A stretch of 64,000 bases of DNA from NCBI GenBank assembly GCA_030734395.1, contig JAUZTG010000042.1, positions 2,480,001 through 2,544,000 on the forward strand. The letters are read 5' to 3'. The stretch's first letter is position 1. Every line of letters starts with the position of its first letter. The notes under the pieces are model-generated. The model saw only the letters and a list, made by a program, of their open reading frames with translations, was not told where the DNA came from and ran no database searches. Shown piece after piece: positions 46,511-57,434 of the stretch. Position numbers and translations under genes: made by a program. The DNA comes from Sarocladium kiliense. Taxonomy: Eukaryota; Ascomycota; Sordariomycetes; Hypocreales; Sarocladiaceae.

Positions 46511-47361
46511 CTAGACATCTGCCGTCGCACCGTTGTAGTAGTGAATCTATCCACCGTTAGAGAAGTCATTATAAGCGCGCTTCCGTTACTTACAGTTTGA
46601 TCTGCACAGCCAGCAGGCGTGTCGTAAGCATACGCTCCGGTGTTGACGAACAGCTGCTGGTCCTCACACACAAGCCATGCCGCTTCATTCGGTCGAGCAA
46701 TGTCGCTGGTGTGCCATGTCAGAGTATCGCCCTGGAATCCGAACTCTCCATAATCGTTCTCCTTCTCAGAAAACCAAGTTTTAAGCGTTCTCTGTGTCTT
46801 GTCCTCTGGGTTTTCCACGTGCATATATAGCTCTCCGCCAGCACCAGTGTTGTACACCAACTGGCCATCAACAACATTGAACTGCCCAGCATTCGATGCT
46901 GCATCAAGATAAGCGTCAGATGGCAGTCCCGTAGGTTTGCTTTGTAGGTATGAGTGAAAGTTGGGTGGCGCAACAGCTCGGATCCAGTACCATCCGGAGA
47001 CGAGGGTCGAACCTGGGCTCGTGCCAGTCTTGGTCGCGGTTGGTCCGCCGCCGCCAGTTGCCGAAGTTGCCGGTGGTACGCTGGCGGTTGATGAGCTCGT
47101 TGTTCGAGTTGATGTCGTAGTTGCTTGGGCGGCACCGGGAACGCATTGAGAGTAGTATGGGTTGATCTCCGAACAGTAATAGCCAGACACGCAAGTGGTG
47201 TCACCGGTCCAGCTGAAACCTCCGCCTTGAGAGCCTTGGTTAGCAACCCAAAAGAAGACAACGAGAAGGGAATACAAACATTGTTGCCAAGCTCCTGCCT
47301 GGGCTGCAACTTGACCGGCGAAGCCAGCTAGAGCAAATGCGAACAACACCTTGCGAGCCAT
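46511..47361 (-). CDS. Secreted CBM1 (cellulose-binding) protein with unnamed C-terminal domain
   Basis: Three exons (47361-47280, 47234-46594, 46546-46511) give 252 aa. The first intron (45 bp, GTTTGT donor) splits the CBM1 module. The second (47 bp, GTAAGT...TAG) restores the C-terminus TIHYYNGATADV, which would otherwise read into an unrelated tail. After a signal peptide (MARKVLFAFALAGFAGQVAAQ) comes a CBM1: AWQQCSQGGGFSWTG, TTCVSGYYC, NPYYSQC. A Thr/Ser linker leads to a domain of about 140 residues starting WYWIRAVAPPNFHSYLQ, with AAWLVCEDQQLFVN and AYDTPAGCADQT. I recall this domain from CBM1 proteins of plant-associated fungi, with no known activity; no catalytic residues are evident. 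It is probably exported to bind cellulose. Confidence 0.87.
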
Positions 47362-48484
47362 ATTCAGGATGTCTTCAGCTCAAGGTTGACGGTGACACAG
47401 ATGTTGAGATATAAGCTTATTTCCTTGGCTATGAACAGATGAGTCGTGTCTCTTATAAGTCAAATTTCGGGACATGACTACTAATTATCGCCTGCATAAT
47501 GAGGAGCATGTCCATGCACACACAGGGACGATCACAACGCAAAAGGCAAGGGCATTTGATTGTTCCGTTCAATCGCGACGTATATCATTGGCCACATGCG
47601 AAATGCATCGCGGAATTAATATGCCAAGTTAGATGACTGTTTCCAAGAGATCCGGGCCGGCTCGGCGCCTAGCCTCCGTCATCTCGACTTGGTGGTCTCC
47701 GTTTGACGTGCAGCTCCGACAAGCTGGATACTGAAAGCCACGACAGATGTGACTTACGTTAGCGCAGTTGATCCGTCTAATCTATGGCGGTGCAAGTCAA
47801 GCTGCAAACCCGATCGCGGACTAGCTGAGGCGTGCTCGATGCGAGGCGAGAAGTCTTCACCTTTGGATACGGGTCCATGGTTTGAGGAATGCCCTACTCA
47901 GAACTCAGATCACTAAGCGCTGTCACGAAATGCAGCAATAACGAAACTGGAACCATGTGCCAACTGTGCTGATGACAGTTCAATCCGGATGCTCGGCGTC
48001 GTAGGGCTGTGATCTAGCCCATAAGATACATAGTCGCACAGTGTAGATGTCCTTAGGCTGGAAACCATTGAATTGAGCCGCGGGTACATGAGGATGTCTA
48101 TTTCCCTCGATAGACTAATGTCAGATCTTTGGCTAGTTTGCGTGGGGAACTGCGCGGAGAGAGCCAATGTTTTCACATTCGTATTGCTAGCATTCCCCAT
48201 GCTCACAGGAGTTTGTTTTCCGGCGTCCCTTACACCCCACAGCAACCACGCAACCGGGCCCTTGTTTAGGGAATCGTTACCAGGCTGATGGAATCGTGCC
48301 TTGCTAAAGAGAAACGATTCTTCTTTTATATAAGATTATCAGGTACGCGTCTTGGCTCTTAGCTGCGGCTGATTCTTCGACCTCTTGGCCTTGACTTCTA
48401 CCGTCCTGAGCCGTCTTGCCAAGTAAATCACCTGGAATAACATCCTTACACGCACCGGACGAGACAAGAACCACGAACTCGACC
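47362..48484. promoter_or_regulatory. Divergent promoter region, CBM1 gene / TRI12-like MFS gene
   Basis: 1.1 kb between two divergent starts. The CBM1 side has the TATA-like box at 47452-47459. The remainder has only short, unconvincing frames. Confidence 0.5.
47452..47459 (-). promoter_or_regulatory. TATA-like box of the CBM1 gene
   Basis: TATAAGA on the minus strand, about 90-97 bp upstream of the ATG at 47361, matching the spacing seen at the neighbouring secreted-protein gene. Confidence 0.4.
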
Positions 48485-50446
48485 ATGGTAGACAAAGGGG
48501 ATGTCGCACAGGACCATGTGGTTGATCACCACAGCGCCTCTTCGAGCCCCGCTGAAAGGATTGCAACAAATGCCACAGAGGGGGATCATGTTCGACAGGA
48601 TGCGATTGGTAGCTAATACGACTCCCAAATTGCAAGTGTAATAACTGACTTGCGAGAACAGGTGGCACAGTTTCTGACATGCCCCCGGGTTATTATAAGA
48701 GCTGGAGCTTCATCATGACTGTGATCGTGAGTAAGAGCTTCCAAAGCAACTACTCGACGACCGACTAATACAGTTGTGCTTATAGTCTTTCTGCCTGGCA
48801 TCGATCAGCGAGTACTGCGGCTACATTATTGTTCTCAATCTGCTCGTGGTTATCAACCAAGAAATAGGGCCTGATCCCAACTTCGTCTGGGTGTCACTGG
48901 GCTACACTCTGGGCATTGCGATCAGCTGTCTTATCTGGGGCCGACTGAGGTACGCAACACATGAAGCCCCCTCCCTGCCACTCAAATGTTCACTAACACA
49001 AACCTGGGCAGTGATATTTTCGGTCGTCGTTGGTTCTTCATAGGAGGCAGCGCCCTTGCCCTCGTCGGCTCAGCTATTAGTGCCGGCACTCCGAGCATCA
49101 CTGGTCTGATCATTGGCATGACCCTCATTGGGCTCGCGTTTCCTGCCCAGCTCTCCTTCAGTGTCGCATTGGCAGAGTTGATCCCAAACTCCTGGCGTGG
49201 ATATATGAACGGCATCCTCTTCCTTGTGGCCGTGCCATTCTCGACTTTCGGGCCGCTGATCGGGCGACAACTTCAAGAAAATACTTCCCAGGGGTGGCGC
49301 TGGTCTATGTATATGAACCTCATCATCTGTGGCCTTTCCATGATCCTAGCCTTCTTCTTCTACCATCCTCCTGACTTCGAGCGTCTGCACACCAAGTTCT
49401 CCAAGCGCCATGTCATGAAGAACCTCGACTACGTGGGCATGGTTCTGTTCGCAGCCGGTCTCGCCCTGTTCTTGACTGGGCTGAACTGGGGAGGGCAGCT
49501 GTATCCCTGGACCAGCGGGCACACATTGGGCACATTGACTGGTGGACTCGCGATTCTGGGAATCTTTGTGGTATGGGAAATCTTTGGTGCAAAGGATCCC
49601 CTGCTGCCGATGCGCTTCATGACGAACCTCCCGTTCGTCGGCCTCGTTCTGTGTGCTGGCGCTGGCTCTGCAGTCTTCTACCCGCTGAACTTGATCTGGC
49701 CACAGCAAATCACTGCGCTTTACACCTCTGACCCTAGCCGTATTGGCTGGCTCTCTTGCGCACTTGGAGGAGGCGCTCTCCTTGGTCAATGTCTGTGTGG
49801 TCTACTCATCAAAGCCTTGGGTAGGCAGAAGTGGCAGATGATCTTTACCACCTCTGCCATGACGGCCTTCATTGCTGCCATGTCTGCTTCCAAACAAAGC
49901 AACGAAAACACTGCCATTGCGCTGTGCATTATGGGCTCAATCATGCTGGGGTACGTGGAGAATATGGCCCTTACTCTTGCACCATTTGCCTTAGAGGAGA
50001 AGGACATTGGTGTTGCTGTTGGAATCCTTGCCAGTATCCGCACAACCATCGCTGGTATCGCGACTGCGATCTACACCACTGTCCTCACCAACAAGTTAAC
50101 TGAGTTCGTTCCGGCTCTCGTCGCACCTGCGGCTGTGGAAGCCGGGCTTGACTCCGCCAGTGTTCCAGCTCTGGTCTCCGGCTTCTTTACTGGCTCCTTC
50201 AAAGACGTCGAAGGGCTGACAGACAGTATTCTTGCCGCGGCTACTGGTGCCTACCAAGAAGCCTTTGTCAAGAGCATTCATATCGTTTACCTGGCTACCT
50301 TGACATTCGGATCCTTGGCTATCATTGGTGCCATCTTTGTCCCGAATGCCGAGGACAGGTTCAACTCGGGCGTATCGAGGAGGATGCATGCCACGGGCAT
50401 CGACGAGAAAGAAGCGAACCGGACTGAGAAAGATTCAGCAGCCTAG
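48485..50446 (+). CDS. MFS transporter, TRI12/fungal toxin- or siderophore-efflux type
   Basis: Four exons (48485-48608, 48662-48726, 48786-48949, 49012-50446) give 595 aa. The signature loop between helices 2 and 3 is intact across the last junction (WGRLSDIFGRRWFFIGG). About 14 hydrophobic segments are present, the number expected for drug:H+ antiporter-2 and TRI12 proteins. Further family-like segments are SWRGYMNGILFLVAVPFSTFGP and NLDYVGMVLFAAGLALFLTGLNWGG. The N-terminal 55 residues and the C-terminus are hydrophilic and cytosolic. Family members export trichothecenes or import siderophores. No biosynthetic gene is adjacent here, so the substrate stays open. It converges with the alpha-glucosidase gene with a 122-bp gap. 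Confidence 0.93.
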
Positions 50447-50568
50447 ATCCTTATCATGGAGAAGGGCAGAATGAACCAAACTTTACTCATGGCACAAAGC
50501 AGCATTGTTAGATTACCAAAGTAGTGCAAATTACTGTATCTCCAAGCTTCCCCAACTTTATGCAGTAT

Positions 50569-52368
50569 TTATGAGACCGTGAAGACGCGACCTTCAAAGG
50601 CAGCTAGTGGTGCAGTTTCGTCCGTCCCTCCATGTGTAGACTTGAGCATCTTTAGCGACAGAGGTGATGTTGCCGGAAGACCTCCCTCGCGAGGACGAGG
50701 CAACTCCCAAGTCTGCTCTTCCGAGGTGAAGTTCAGGACCACCAAGATCTGAGAATCCACCCCTTGCGCAGACTTCGCAAAATAATGGACGTTAGGGTCA
50801 TCTGTGCGGAAAGCCTCATAGTCTCCGTATACAAGATGCGTGTCATGCTCCTGGCGGAAGCGGAGCATCTCCTTCCAGAATGACAGGACACTTGAGGGAT
50901 CGCTGACTTGGGACGCAACGTTGATCTCATTCGCTAAAGGGTGTGGCTTCATCCATGAGTCGGCGATCGGCTTGCCAGCCTTCTCAGCCATCTCCGAGAA
51001 GCCTCCGTTTTTGAACTTGCCGCTCCACGGAATGGGAATCCGGGAGTGATCTCTTGCAAGGTGTTGCAAGGCGTCGAATGCCTTATCCAGCTCCACTGTA
51101 TTGTCTGCTCCGTGTCTTGCCCTGACCATGTCCATGAAGAGGTAGCTGTCAACATCCAGGTAGTTCTCGACTGGGTATGATGATTTTGGAGCGTTGACAA
51201 TACCAATCTCCTGGCCCTGGTATACGTACTGCGTGCCACTGAGACAGCATTGTAGCATTGAGAGCATCTTGGCGCCTTGTACTCTATGAGTTGGCGAGTC
51301 GTTCGTGAACCGTGATACCGAGCGCGCTTGGTCGTGGTTCTCCATGAAGACGGTGGTCCAAGCATCAGTTCCCCGAATCAAGCTTTGTGTTCTGTCGATG
51401 GCGCTTTTCAACTGAGGCAGCGTGTAGTTCCGAGGAGTCGTCTCATACTTGTGGGTTTTACCAAAGCCAACATCGACTACGTCAAACTGGAAGACCATGT
51501 TCAACTGTCGTGCCTCAGCGCTCACGTATTTGAGCACTCGAGCCATGTCGGGGGTGTTCGGGAGCTCGCCAACAGTAATGGCATTATATCTGCAAAGAAT
51601 CTCGTTCATCTCTCCGAGGAACTCATGCATGCGTGGTCCGTTGCAGTAGATCATGCCTGCAGGCTGGAACTCGGCAACGGGATCTGTGATGGGGGCGTCC
51701 GGAAGACCCGGTGGCTTGCTGTACATGTTGACAGTGTCGACGCGGAAACCGTCAACACCGCGCTTGAGCCAGAATTCAATGGCAGACTCGTAGATCGCCT
51801 TTCGGGTGACGGGATTCTCCCAGTTGAGGTCAGGCTGCTCTTTGCAGAACAGGTGCAAATAGTATTCCTGCGACTCCTCGTCCCACTCCCATACGCTGCC
51901 ACCTCCGAAGTTGCATCTCCAGTTGTTCGGTGGCAAACGAGAACCGTCGGCAGCATATTTGGCAGGACGCCAAATGTACCAATCGCGCTTGGGGTTGCTC
52001 TTGCCGGAGCGGGACTCCTTGAACCAGGCATGCTGGTCGGATGTGTGATTGACGACAAGGTCAAGCATGATGCGCATGCCTCTAGCATGTGTCTCCCGGA
52101 TCAAGACCTCCATGTCTTGGAGTGTGCCGTAGGGTCGGTAAACATCTTCATAATTTGAGATGTCATAGCCCATATCGACCTGAGGACTATCGTACATGGG
52201 ACAGATCCAGATGACATTGGCGCCTAGGCTGGCAATGTAGTCCAGCTTGGAGGTGATGCCGGGGAAGTCACCGACGCCATCGCCATTGGAGTCACAGAAC
52301 GAAGCCGGGTAGATCTGATAGACAACAGCGTGCTTCCACCAGTCACGCGTTCTTGGGGTGACGGTCAT
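50569..52368 (-). CDS. Intracellular GH13 alpha-glucosidase (maltase / oligo-1,6-glucosidase type)
   Basis: Single-exon 599-aa enzyme of the yeast maltase type, with no signal peptide, so cytosolic. It hydrolyses terminal alpha-1,4 (or 1,6) glucosidic bonds of maltose-like sugars. GH13 motifs are in order: DLVVNHTS (about 103-110), GFRVDTVN with nucleophile Asp211, VGELPN with acid/base Glu268 and FMENHDQARS with Asp346. The start WWKHAVVYQIYPASF is the classical maltase N-terminus. It is divergent from the permease gene across 1.49 kb, with the MalR-type regulator beyond, as in the Aspergillus and yeast MAL loci. A TATAAG box lies about 175 bp upstream of the ATG. Confidence 0.97.
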   Translation of the reverse strand: MTVTPRTRDWWKHAVVYQIYPASFCDSNGDGVGDFPGITSKLDYIASLGANVIWICPMYDSPQVDMGYDISNYEDVYRPYGTLQDMEVLIRETHARGMRIMLDLVVNHTSDQHAWFKESRSGKSNPKRDWYIWRPAKYAADGSRLPPNNWRCNFGGGSVWEWDEESQEYYLHLFCKEQPDLNWENPVTRKAIYESAIEFWLKRGVDGFRVDTVNMYSKPPGLPDAPITDPVAEFQPAGMIYCNGPRMHEFLGEMNEILCRYNAITVGELPNTPDMARVLKYVSAEARQLNMVFQFDVVDVGFGKTHKYETTPRNYTLPQLKSAIDRTQSLIRGTDAWTTVFMENHDQARSVSRFTNDSPTHRVQGAKMLSMLQCCLSGTQYVYQGQEIGIVNAPKSSYPVENYLDVDSYLFMDMVRARHGADNTVELDKAFDALQHLARDHSRIPIPWSGKFKNGGFSEMAEKAGKPIADSWMKPHPLANEINVASQVSDPSSVLSFWKEMLRFRQEHDTHLVYGDYEAFRTDDPNVHYFAKSAQGVDSQILVVLNFTSEEQTWELPRPREGGLPATSPLSLKMLKSTHGGTDETAPLAAFEGRVFTVS

Positions 52369-52794
52369 GGTGATGGCGGCGTAAGAGGCTGAAGGAAAGC
52401 GTTGAGATGTGAAGAAAGAGCAACGAATACGTTATCACAGTCTCAGGCGAAGAAAGAGAAGCGAAACTCGATTACAAGATGGTAGCAACAATAATGGAGG
52501 AGGTTTGAAGACCGACCATGGAGAACGTTGGCCAGATCAACTTATAACCCCAGATACATTCCCCATACCCCTCAAGAACTGGGGCGTATGACTCCCCATG
52601 GGCGACGCTGCCTGATCGTCGGGATAAGCAATATGCAGTTCAACGTCTCATGCGGATGAACAAACATCGTCGGACCGAGAGGCAACGAATCGGGCTGAGA
52701 CGGACGCAAGTGAGCACACAAACTGTTGCGTGTGTGATGGAGAGAAGGGAGCAGAGGTGACCAGGGCGATTGGCCAGATGTCGGCCCGAGGACT

Positions 52795-52809
52795 GGCGGA
52801 GTCTCCGCC
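52795..52809. promoter_or_regulatory. Inverted CGG palindrome (candidate MalR-type site)
   Basis: GGCGGA-GTC-TCCGCC: six-base arms around a three-base centre, containing CGG-N5-CCG. It sits about 430 bp from the glucosidase ATG. Zn2Cys6 dimers often bind inverted CGG triplets, so this is a plausible operator. Confidence 0.3.
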
Positions 52810-53734
52810 CGTTGATGAATATGGTCCAAGCTTGTCTGGCATCGCGTCTGGCTTGGCTCCTGGCGTGCATTATTACCTCATCCTCCCTGCGCACTTCGGA
52901 CCGATGATAGTGAGGACCTGGTTGGCCTAGAACTGCATTGATCAACCATCCATGTAAGCACCCTATCTGATCGATATCGATGCTTTAGTCTACATACCAG
53001 CATACCTAGTATAGACTCGGGAGTTGCCGAGGTCTGCCGACTATGCACCATCCGCCGTCTCACAACATCACGTGGCACTTGTTCAACATCTTAGAACCAT
53101 CCTGTGAATAGAAGTTAACTAGTCAGGAGTCACCAGTCGATAAGCACATAATCAGAGCCTCAAGGACTTCGTTTCAATCCACGTGATAATTAACTATCGT
53201 TCGTCATACGATCTTGTCTGCCTCTTCTCATTCCCCAACCCAAACCCGGCGATAGAGTTCAGGACTAAGAGCTGGGCCAGCAAAGCACCGACCCGCTAAT
53301 TGGTTGCCAACTCCACGCCAACGGGTCTCGCTCTTCCTGGGACCAAAGCTTCTACAGCGCCAAGCTCTACCCCATTGCGTCTGGTCTGGCCGTTGGGGTA
53401 GTGTTGAACCAATCCAGGAGTTCCCTATCCCGGACCGACAGAACATCCTCATAGAAAGCCCCATCCTGAAGCTGAATGAAAGCATTCATGAGAGTTGTCT
53501 GTGGCTTGCCCAGATCCACCCCCGCAGGATCCCCAGGGGCAAAGGTCTTCCCCATGGAGTGCCGAACGGGCTCTCATGATCGATGCCACCCCAGGTTGTG
53601 CTGAGACTCTCTCGGTCCGATGCTGGGATCCACACTCTGCCTTCCCTCCTGTGATGGCTTGACCTTCTTCTTCATTGACTACATCATCTCGCAACTCCCA
53701 ACCATCGAGGAAATCCGCCATACAATGAAGAAAC

Positions 53735-53740
53735 TATAAA
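53735..53740 (+). promoter_or_regulatory. TATA box of the maltose permease gene
   Basis: TATAAA 119-124 bp before the ATG at 53859. Confidence 0.5.
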
Positions 53741-53858
53741 GCTTGGGACGGATCCCGGACTTCAGTCTCAAGAAGTTCAGCATCAGTCTCGATCAACAGT
53801 CTCCCTCTCGCGGCTGTCTTGAACAACCTCCTCAACCATCTTTCTTTCGATCACCATC

Positions 53859-55720
53859 ATGGCCTCCTACATCACTGAGACCAAGGTCAGTGTTCCGCCT
53901 ATGGCGGACATTGACCTCAAGCAGGAGGTCCGCGTCCATGAGGCTGCCAATGCCATCGAGGCAGAGCACAACCTAGGACTCTTCAAGTCCCTTCGCCTCT
54001 ATCGCAAGGCATGCCTCTGGTCTATCTTCCTCTCTACATGTATCATCATGGAAGGATTCGATGTCGTCCTCCTCAACAACCTCTACGCGTACCCTGCCTT
54101 CCAACGCAAGTTTGGTGTCGAGCAACCCGACGGAACCTACCAGCTCACCGCCGCATGGCAATCCGGTCTCTCCAACGGTACTCTTTGCGGACAGATCTTC
54201 GGTCTCTTCCTTGCTGGTATTCTTGGCGATCGCTTCGGCTACCGTAAGACCCTCATTGGGGCGCTCGCAGGCTGCGCTGCCTTTGTCTTCATTATCTTCT
54301 TTGCCGAGACGAATGTTCAGCTCTTGATCGGCGAAATGCTGATTGGTTGGTCCTCTTGGGATATTACTATGGCTTCTTTGAAACAACTAACAACTCATTA
54401 GGTGTTCCTTGGGGATGTTTCCAAACTCTCACGACAACCTACGCTGCCGACGTCTGCCCTACCCACCTGCGAGCCTATCTGAGTAAGACAACCCTTATGA
54501 CGAAGAGCCATAGTAATCTGGTTCAATTCGCTCTCAGCTATTGGCCATGCTAGTTCCTCTCGTGCTAGCTAGCTCTACTTCTTGTTGTCACGGAGCGTAC
54601 TAACGTCTCTCTAGCAACATATGTCAACCTCTGCTGGGTCCTGGGCCAGTTCCTTGCGTCTGGTGTTCTTCGAGCCATGGTCTCACGTGATGACAAATGG
54701 GGCTATAAAATTCCTTTTGCACTACAGTGGATGTGGCCAGTTCCTCTGATCATCGGTATCTGGCTTGCTCCTGAGTCTCCGTGGTGGCTAATTCGTCGTG
54801 GGCGGATCGACGATGCGAAGAAGTCCCTGTTCCGCCTCACGAACCGCAATACGGGTCTTGAATTCAATGCGGACGAGACAATTTCGATGATGATCCACAC
54901 CAATGAGATGGAGAAGGAGGCGCAGGCTGGAACATCCTACTTTGACTTGTTCAAAGGAGTGTCTCTCCGTCGCACCGAGATCGTCTGCGTCACTTGGGTT
55001 ATTCAGACAATGTGTGGAAGCACCTTCATGGGTTTCTCCACTTTCTTCCTCCAGTCTGCGGGTATGGATGTCTCCAGCAGCTTCAGCATGTCTCTCGTTC
55101 AGTACGCCATTGGTGCTCTCGGCACATTGTCCTCCTGGTTCTTGATGGCTTGGTTTGGCCGTCGTACGCTCTACCTCTCGGGTCAACTCGTCATGGCCCT
55201 CTTCCTCCTCACTATTGGATGTGCCTCCTTCGCTGGACGGGACAATGCATCAGCTCAGTGGGCTATTGGCTCTCTTCTCCTTGTATACGCCTTCACCTAC
55301 AACTGCACCGTCGGCCCTATCTGCTACTCTCTCGTGGCTGAGCTCAGCTCAACTCGTCTGCGAACAAAGTCCGTTGTCCTTGCCAGAGGCATGTACAATG
55401 TTGTCGGAATTCTCACCAACATTCTCACACCTCTCATGCTCAACCCTTCTGCTTGGAATTGGGGTGCGAAGGCCGGCTTCTTCTGGGCTGGTAGCTGCCT
55501 CTGCTGTGCCGTCTGGACCTTCTGGCGTCTCCCAGAGCCTAAGGGTCGTACCTATGCTGAGCTCGATGTCCTGTTCGAGATGGGTGTTTCTGCCAGGCAG
55601 TTCAGGACTACTGTTGTCGAGAAGCTTGATGGAGGACTTGAGCTTCCGGCCGAGAAGGAGAAGGGTTCTGAGGCTGTTACCGTGGAGCGGGTGAGCCCTT
55701 CTTCAACCAATCAGGCTTAA
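53859..55720 (+). CDS. Alpha-glucoside (maltose) permease, MFS sugar transporter
   Basis: Three exons (53859-54345, 54402-54482, 54615-55720) give 557 aa, normal for maltose:H+ symporters. Twelve membrane segments are visible. Signatures include IIMEGFDVVLLNNLYAYPAF, GDRFGYRK between helices 2 and 3, CPTHLRAYLTTYVNLCWVLG around the exon 2/3 junction, APESPWWLIRRGR and a C-terminal PEPKGRTYAELDVLFE. These are characteristic of the Mal11/Mal31/MalP branch rather than hexose carriers. The MASYITE start has a good context (CATCATGG) and TATAAA upstream. Convergent with the regulator gene at 133 bp. Confidence 0.95.
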
Positions 55721-55853
55721 GCCTTGATTCGAGAAGTTTCGGATCGTATTAGACAACTTGAGAAACATTATACAAGTAGCAAGCGTTCAAGCAGAACAAG
55801 TACAGGCTGTTATACAATCCATTATAGTCCCACCTCCGATAATCTGCAATCCT

Positions 55854-57434
55854 TCATGAACCAAAGCCTGATGGGCTATACTGTTGTTGTAGTGCCAACA
55901 GCTTGTCCTGGATATACACCTTTTGCTGCCCATTGACTCGCTCAAATCCAAGTAAGAACTGTACCAGAAACTCAAAATCATCCATTCTTGAACGATCCTC
56001 GTGTTGTGTTTCACTCTGCGCCATTGGCAGAGCAAGCACATCGGCAATTGTGCTTGTAATCTCGAAAAGCTTTTCGAGGATACCTGATCCATGAGTCCCA
56101 ACACTGGCCACACTACCAAGTCGCGTAACAAGGCTCCGTAGTTCGGAAGACAGGCGATGGGCGGGGAAGTGGAGAGATAATCCCTCATGCGTCGTCTGTG
56201 TAGGATCGGAGCGGAGGTGACCACACGACAGGGCAATTTGCCAGACGAGTGTTCTCATCCAGAGTCTTGTAACAAACAGGTCTGCCAACTGCAGCTCATT
56301 CAGAGGCTCATAGCCGTCCATCGCCATCTTAGACTGCGATGCAGCCGTGTCCTGCTCATCCTTGTCCAATTCGCTTTGTTTAGCCTCAATCCATTCTGAA
56401 GTAACAGGTGCCACAAATGGCAGTGACGCGGTCTGGGAGTTCCATAGATCCAGGAAGCGGTCATCCAAAATGCAAAACATGCTGATGATACGGTTGAATC
56501 CAACTTCCACGTGGATAGGTATGCTATCGTCACCTGTTGGCGGCCCTTCCGGAAGTGGAGGTAACGTGGTGGCATGGCCAGCTGCAATTGACAGAAAGCG
56601 TTCGTGGATGAATAGTTCCCAGTACATGCGCCTTCTGCGAGCATTTTCGCGCGGGTCCGTTGAGAACTGGCTGAGTGATTTGGCCCGGACCTGCATGACC
56701 TGGACCATTGCGATCGCTTCTCTCAACAGCGCAAAACTTCGATCATAGAGCTTGTACGCCATCATGCAAATCTCGAGATAAATGCAGGTTACAACTCGCT
56801 TCACTGAGACCGGGAGCTCTCCGAAAAGGCCGCCACCGCGGATACTGCCTATCCCTGCTCGGGCGTGAGCTTGAAGACTCATGTCCATCAAGTCTGGGAG
56901 CGTCTTGTGCACATCATTCGAGGTTTGTGCGAGATTGATGGTAACAGCACCAAAGGCGTACACAAGTGCCGCATCTTCGAAGCTGTTGTGCATGTTCTCG
57001 ATAGCAGCTCGGAGTTCCTGATTCGTGATGATAGGATTCACTGGATAGACGATCTCATCGAAGTCCGGCAGTAAGCTGGTGAAGAACTCTGGCGAAAACG
57101 GCGACCTTCCAGGGACCGGCGTCTTTGGCGACGTCACATTTTCGGAAGTCACAGATGCCCCGTTCGGTGAAGGGCCTTCTGCTGCGGCTTCGTGATGGTG
57201 AGCTGCGCTGCCAGATGAGACCTGGGCTGTTGGCGGCTGGCCTGGACCGCCTTGTCGAAGCTGTTCAACCAGCCTGCCTCGTGCGCCAACCGTGCGCTTC
57301 CTGGGTACAGAAGACGTTGTGCATTTTAGAGCGAGATGCGCACATTGGGAGCATGGAGTGGCACCATTGCACTTGACCTTTCGGAAACGACAGCCGTCGC
57401 AGGCTCTTGTTGTTCTGGGAGCGTTGGCCATCAT
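55854..57434 (-). CDS. Zn2Cys6 regulator, MalR/Mal13-type
   Basis: Single-exon 526-aa nuclear factor when started at the first ATG (57434); the upstream frame lacks an ATG. The zinc cluster is at residues 12-38 (CDGCRFRKVKC, then PCSQCAHLALKC) with exact C-x2-C-x6-C-x5-C-x2-C-x6-C spacing. A basic linker (SSVPRKRTVGARGRL) follows, then a middle region typical of maltose activators (DLMDMSLQAHARAGIGSIRGGGLFGELP, KRVVTCIYLEICMMAYKLYDRSF). Gene order glucosidase, permease, regulator matches the MAL cluster of Aspergillus, which supports a role in maltose-induced expression of both neighbours. It could instead regulate the GH11 gene on its other side. Confidence 0.9.
   Translation of the reverse strand: MMANAPRTTRACDGCRFRKVKCNGATPCSQCAHLALKCTTSSVPRKRTVGARGRLVEQLRQGGPGQPPTAQVSSGSAAHHHEAAAEGPSPNGASVTSENVTSPKTPVPGRSPFSPEFFTSLLPDFDEIVYPVNPIITNQELRAAIENMHNSFEDAALVYAFGAVTINLAQTSNDVHKTLPDLMDMSLQAHARAGIGSIRGGGLFGELPVSVKRVVTCIYLEICMMAYKLYDRSFALLREAIAMVQVMQVRAKSLSQFSTDPRENARRRRMYWELFIHERFLSIAAGHATTLPPLPEGPPTGDDSIPIHVEVGFNRIISMFCILDDRFLDLWNSQTASLPFVAPVTSEWIEAKQSELDKDEQDTAASQSKMAMDGYEPLNELQLADLFVTRLWMRTLVWQIALSCGHLRSDPTQTTHEGLSLHFPAHRLSSELRSLVTRLGSVASVGTHGSGILEKLFEITSTIADVLALPMAQSETQHEDRSRMDDFEFLVQFLLGFERVNGQQKVYIQDKLLALQQQYSPSGFGS

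Larger units (their letters stand above)
52369..53858. promoter_or_regulatory. Shared promoter of alpha-glucosidase and maltose permease genes
   Basis: 1.49 kb between divergent starts. The glucosidase side has TATAAG (minus) at 52541-52546, and the permease side has TATAAA at 53735-53740, 119-124 bp before the ATG. CGG triplets cluster at 52672-52722, and an inverted CGG-N5-CCG lies at 52797-52807. A MalR/AmyR-like Zn2Cys6 factor would be expected to bind such triplets; which one is used is not known. Confidence 0.6.
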
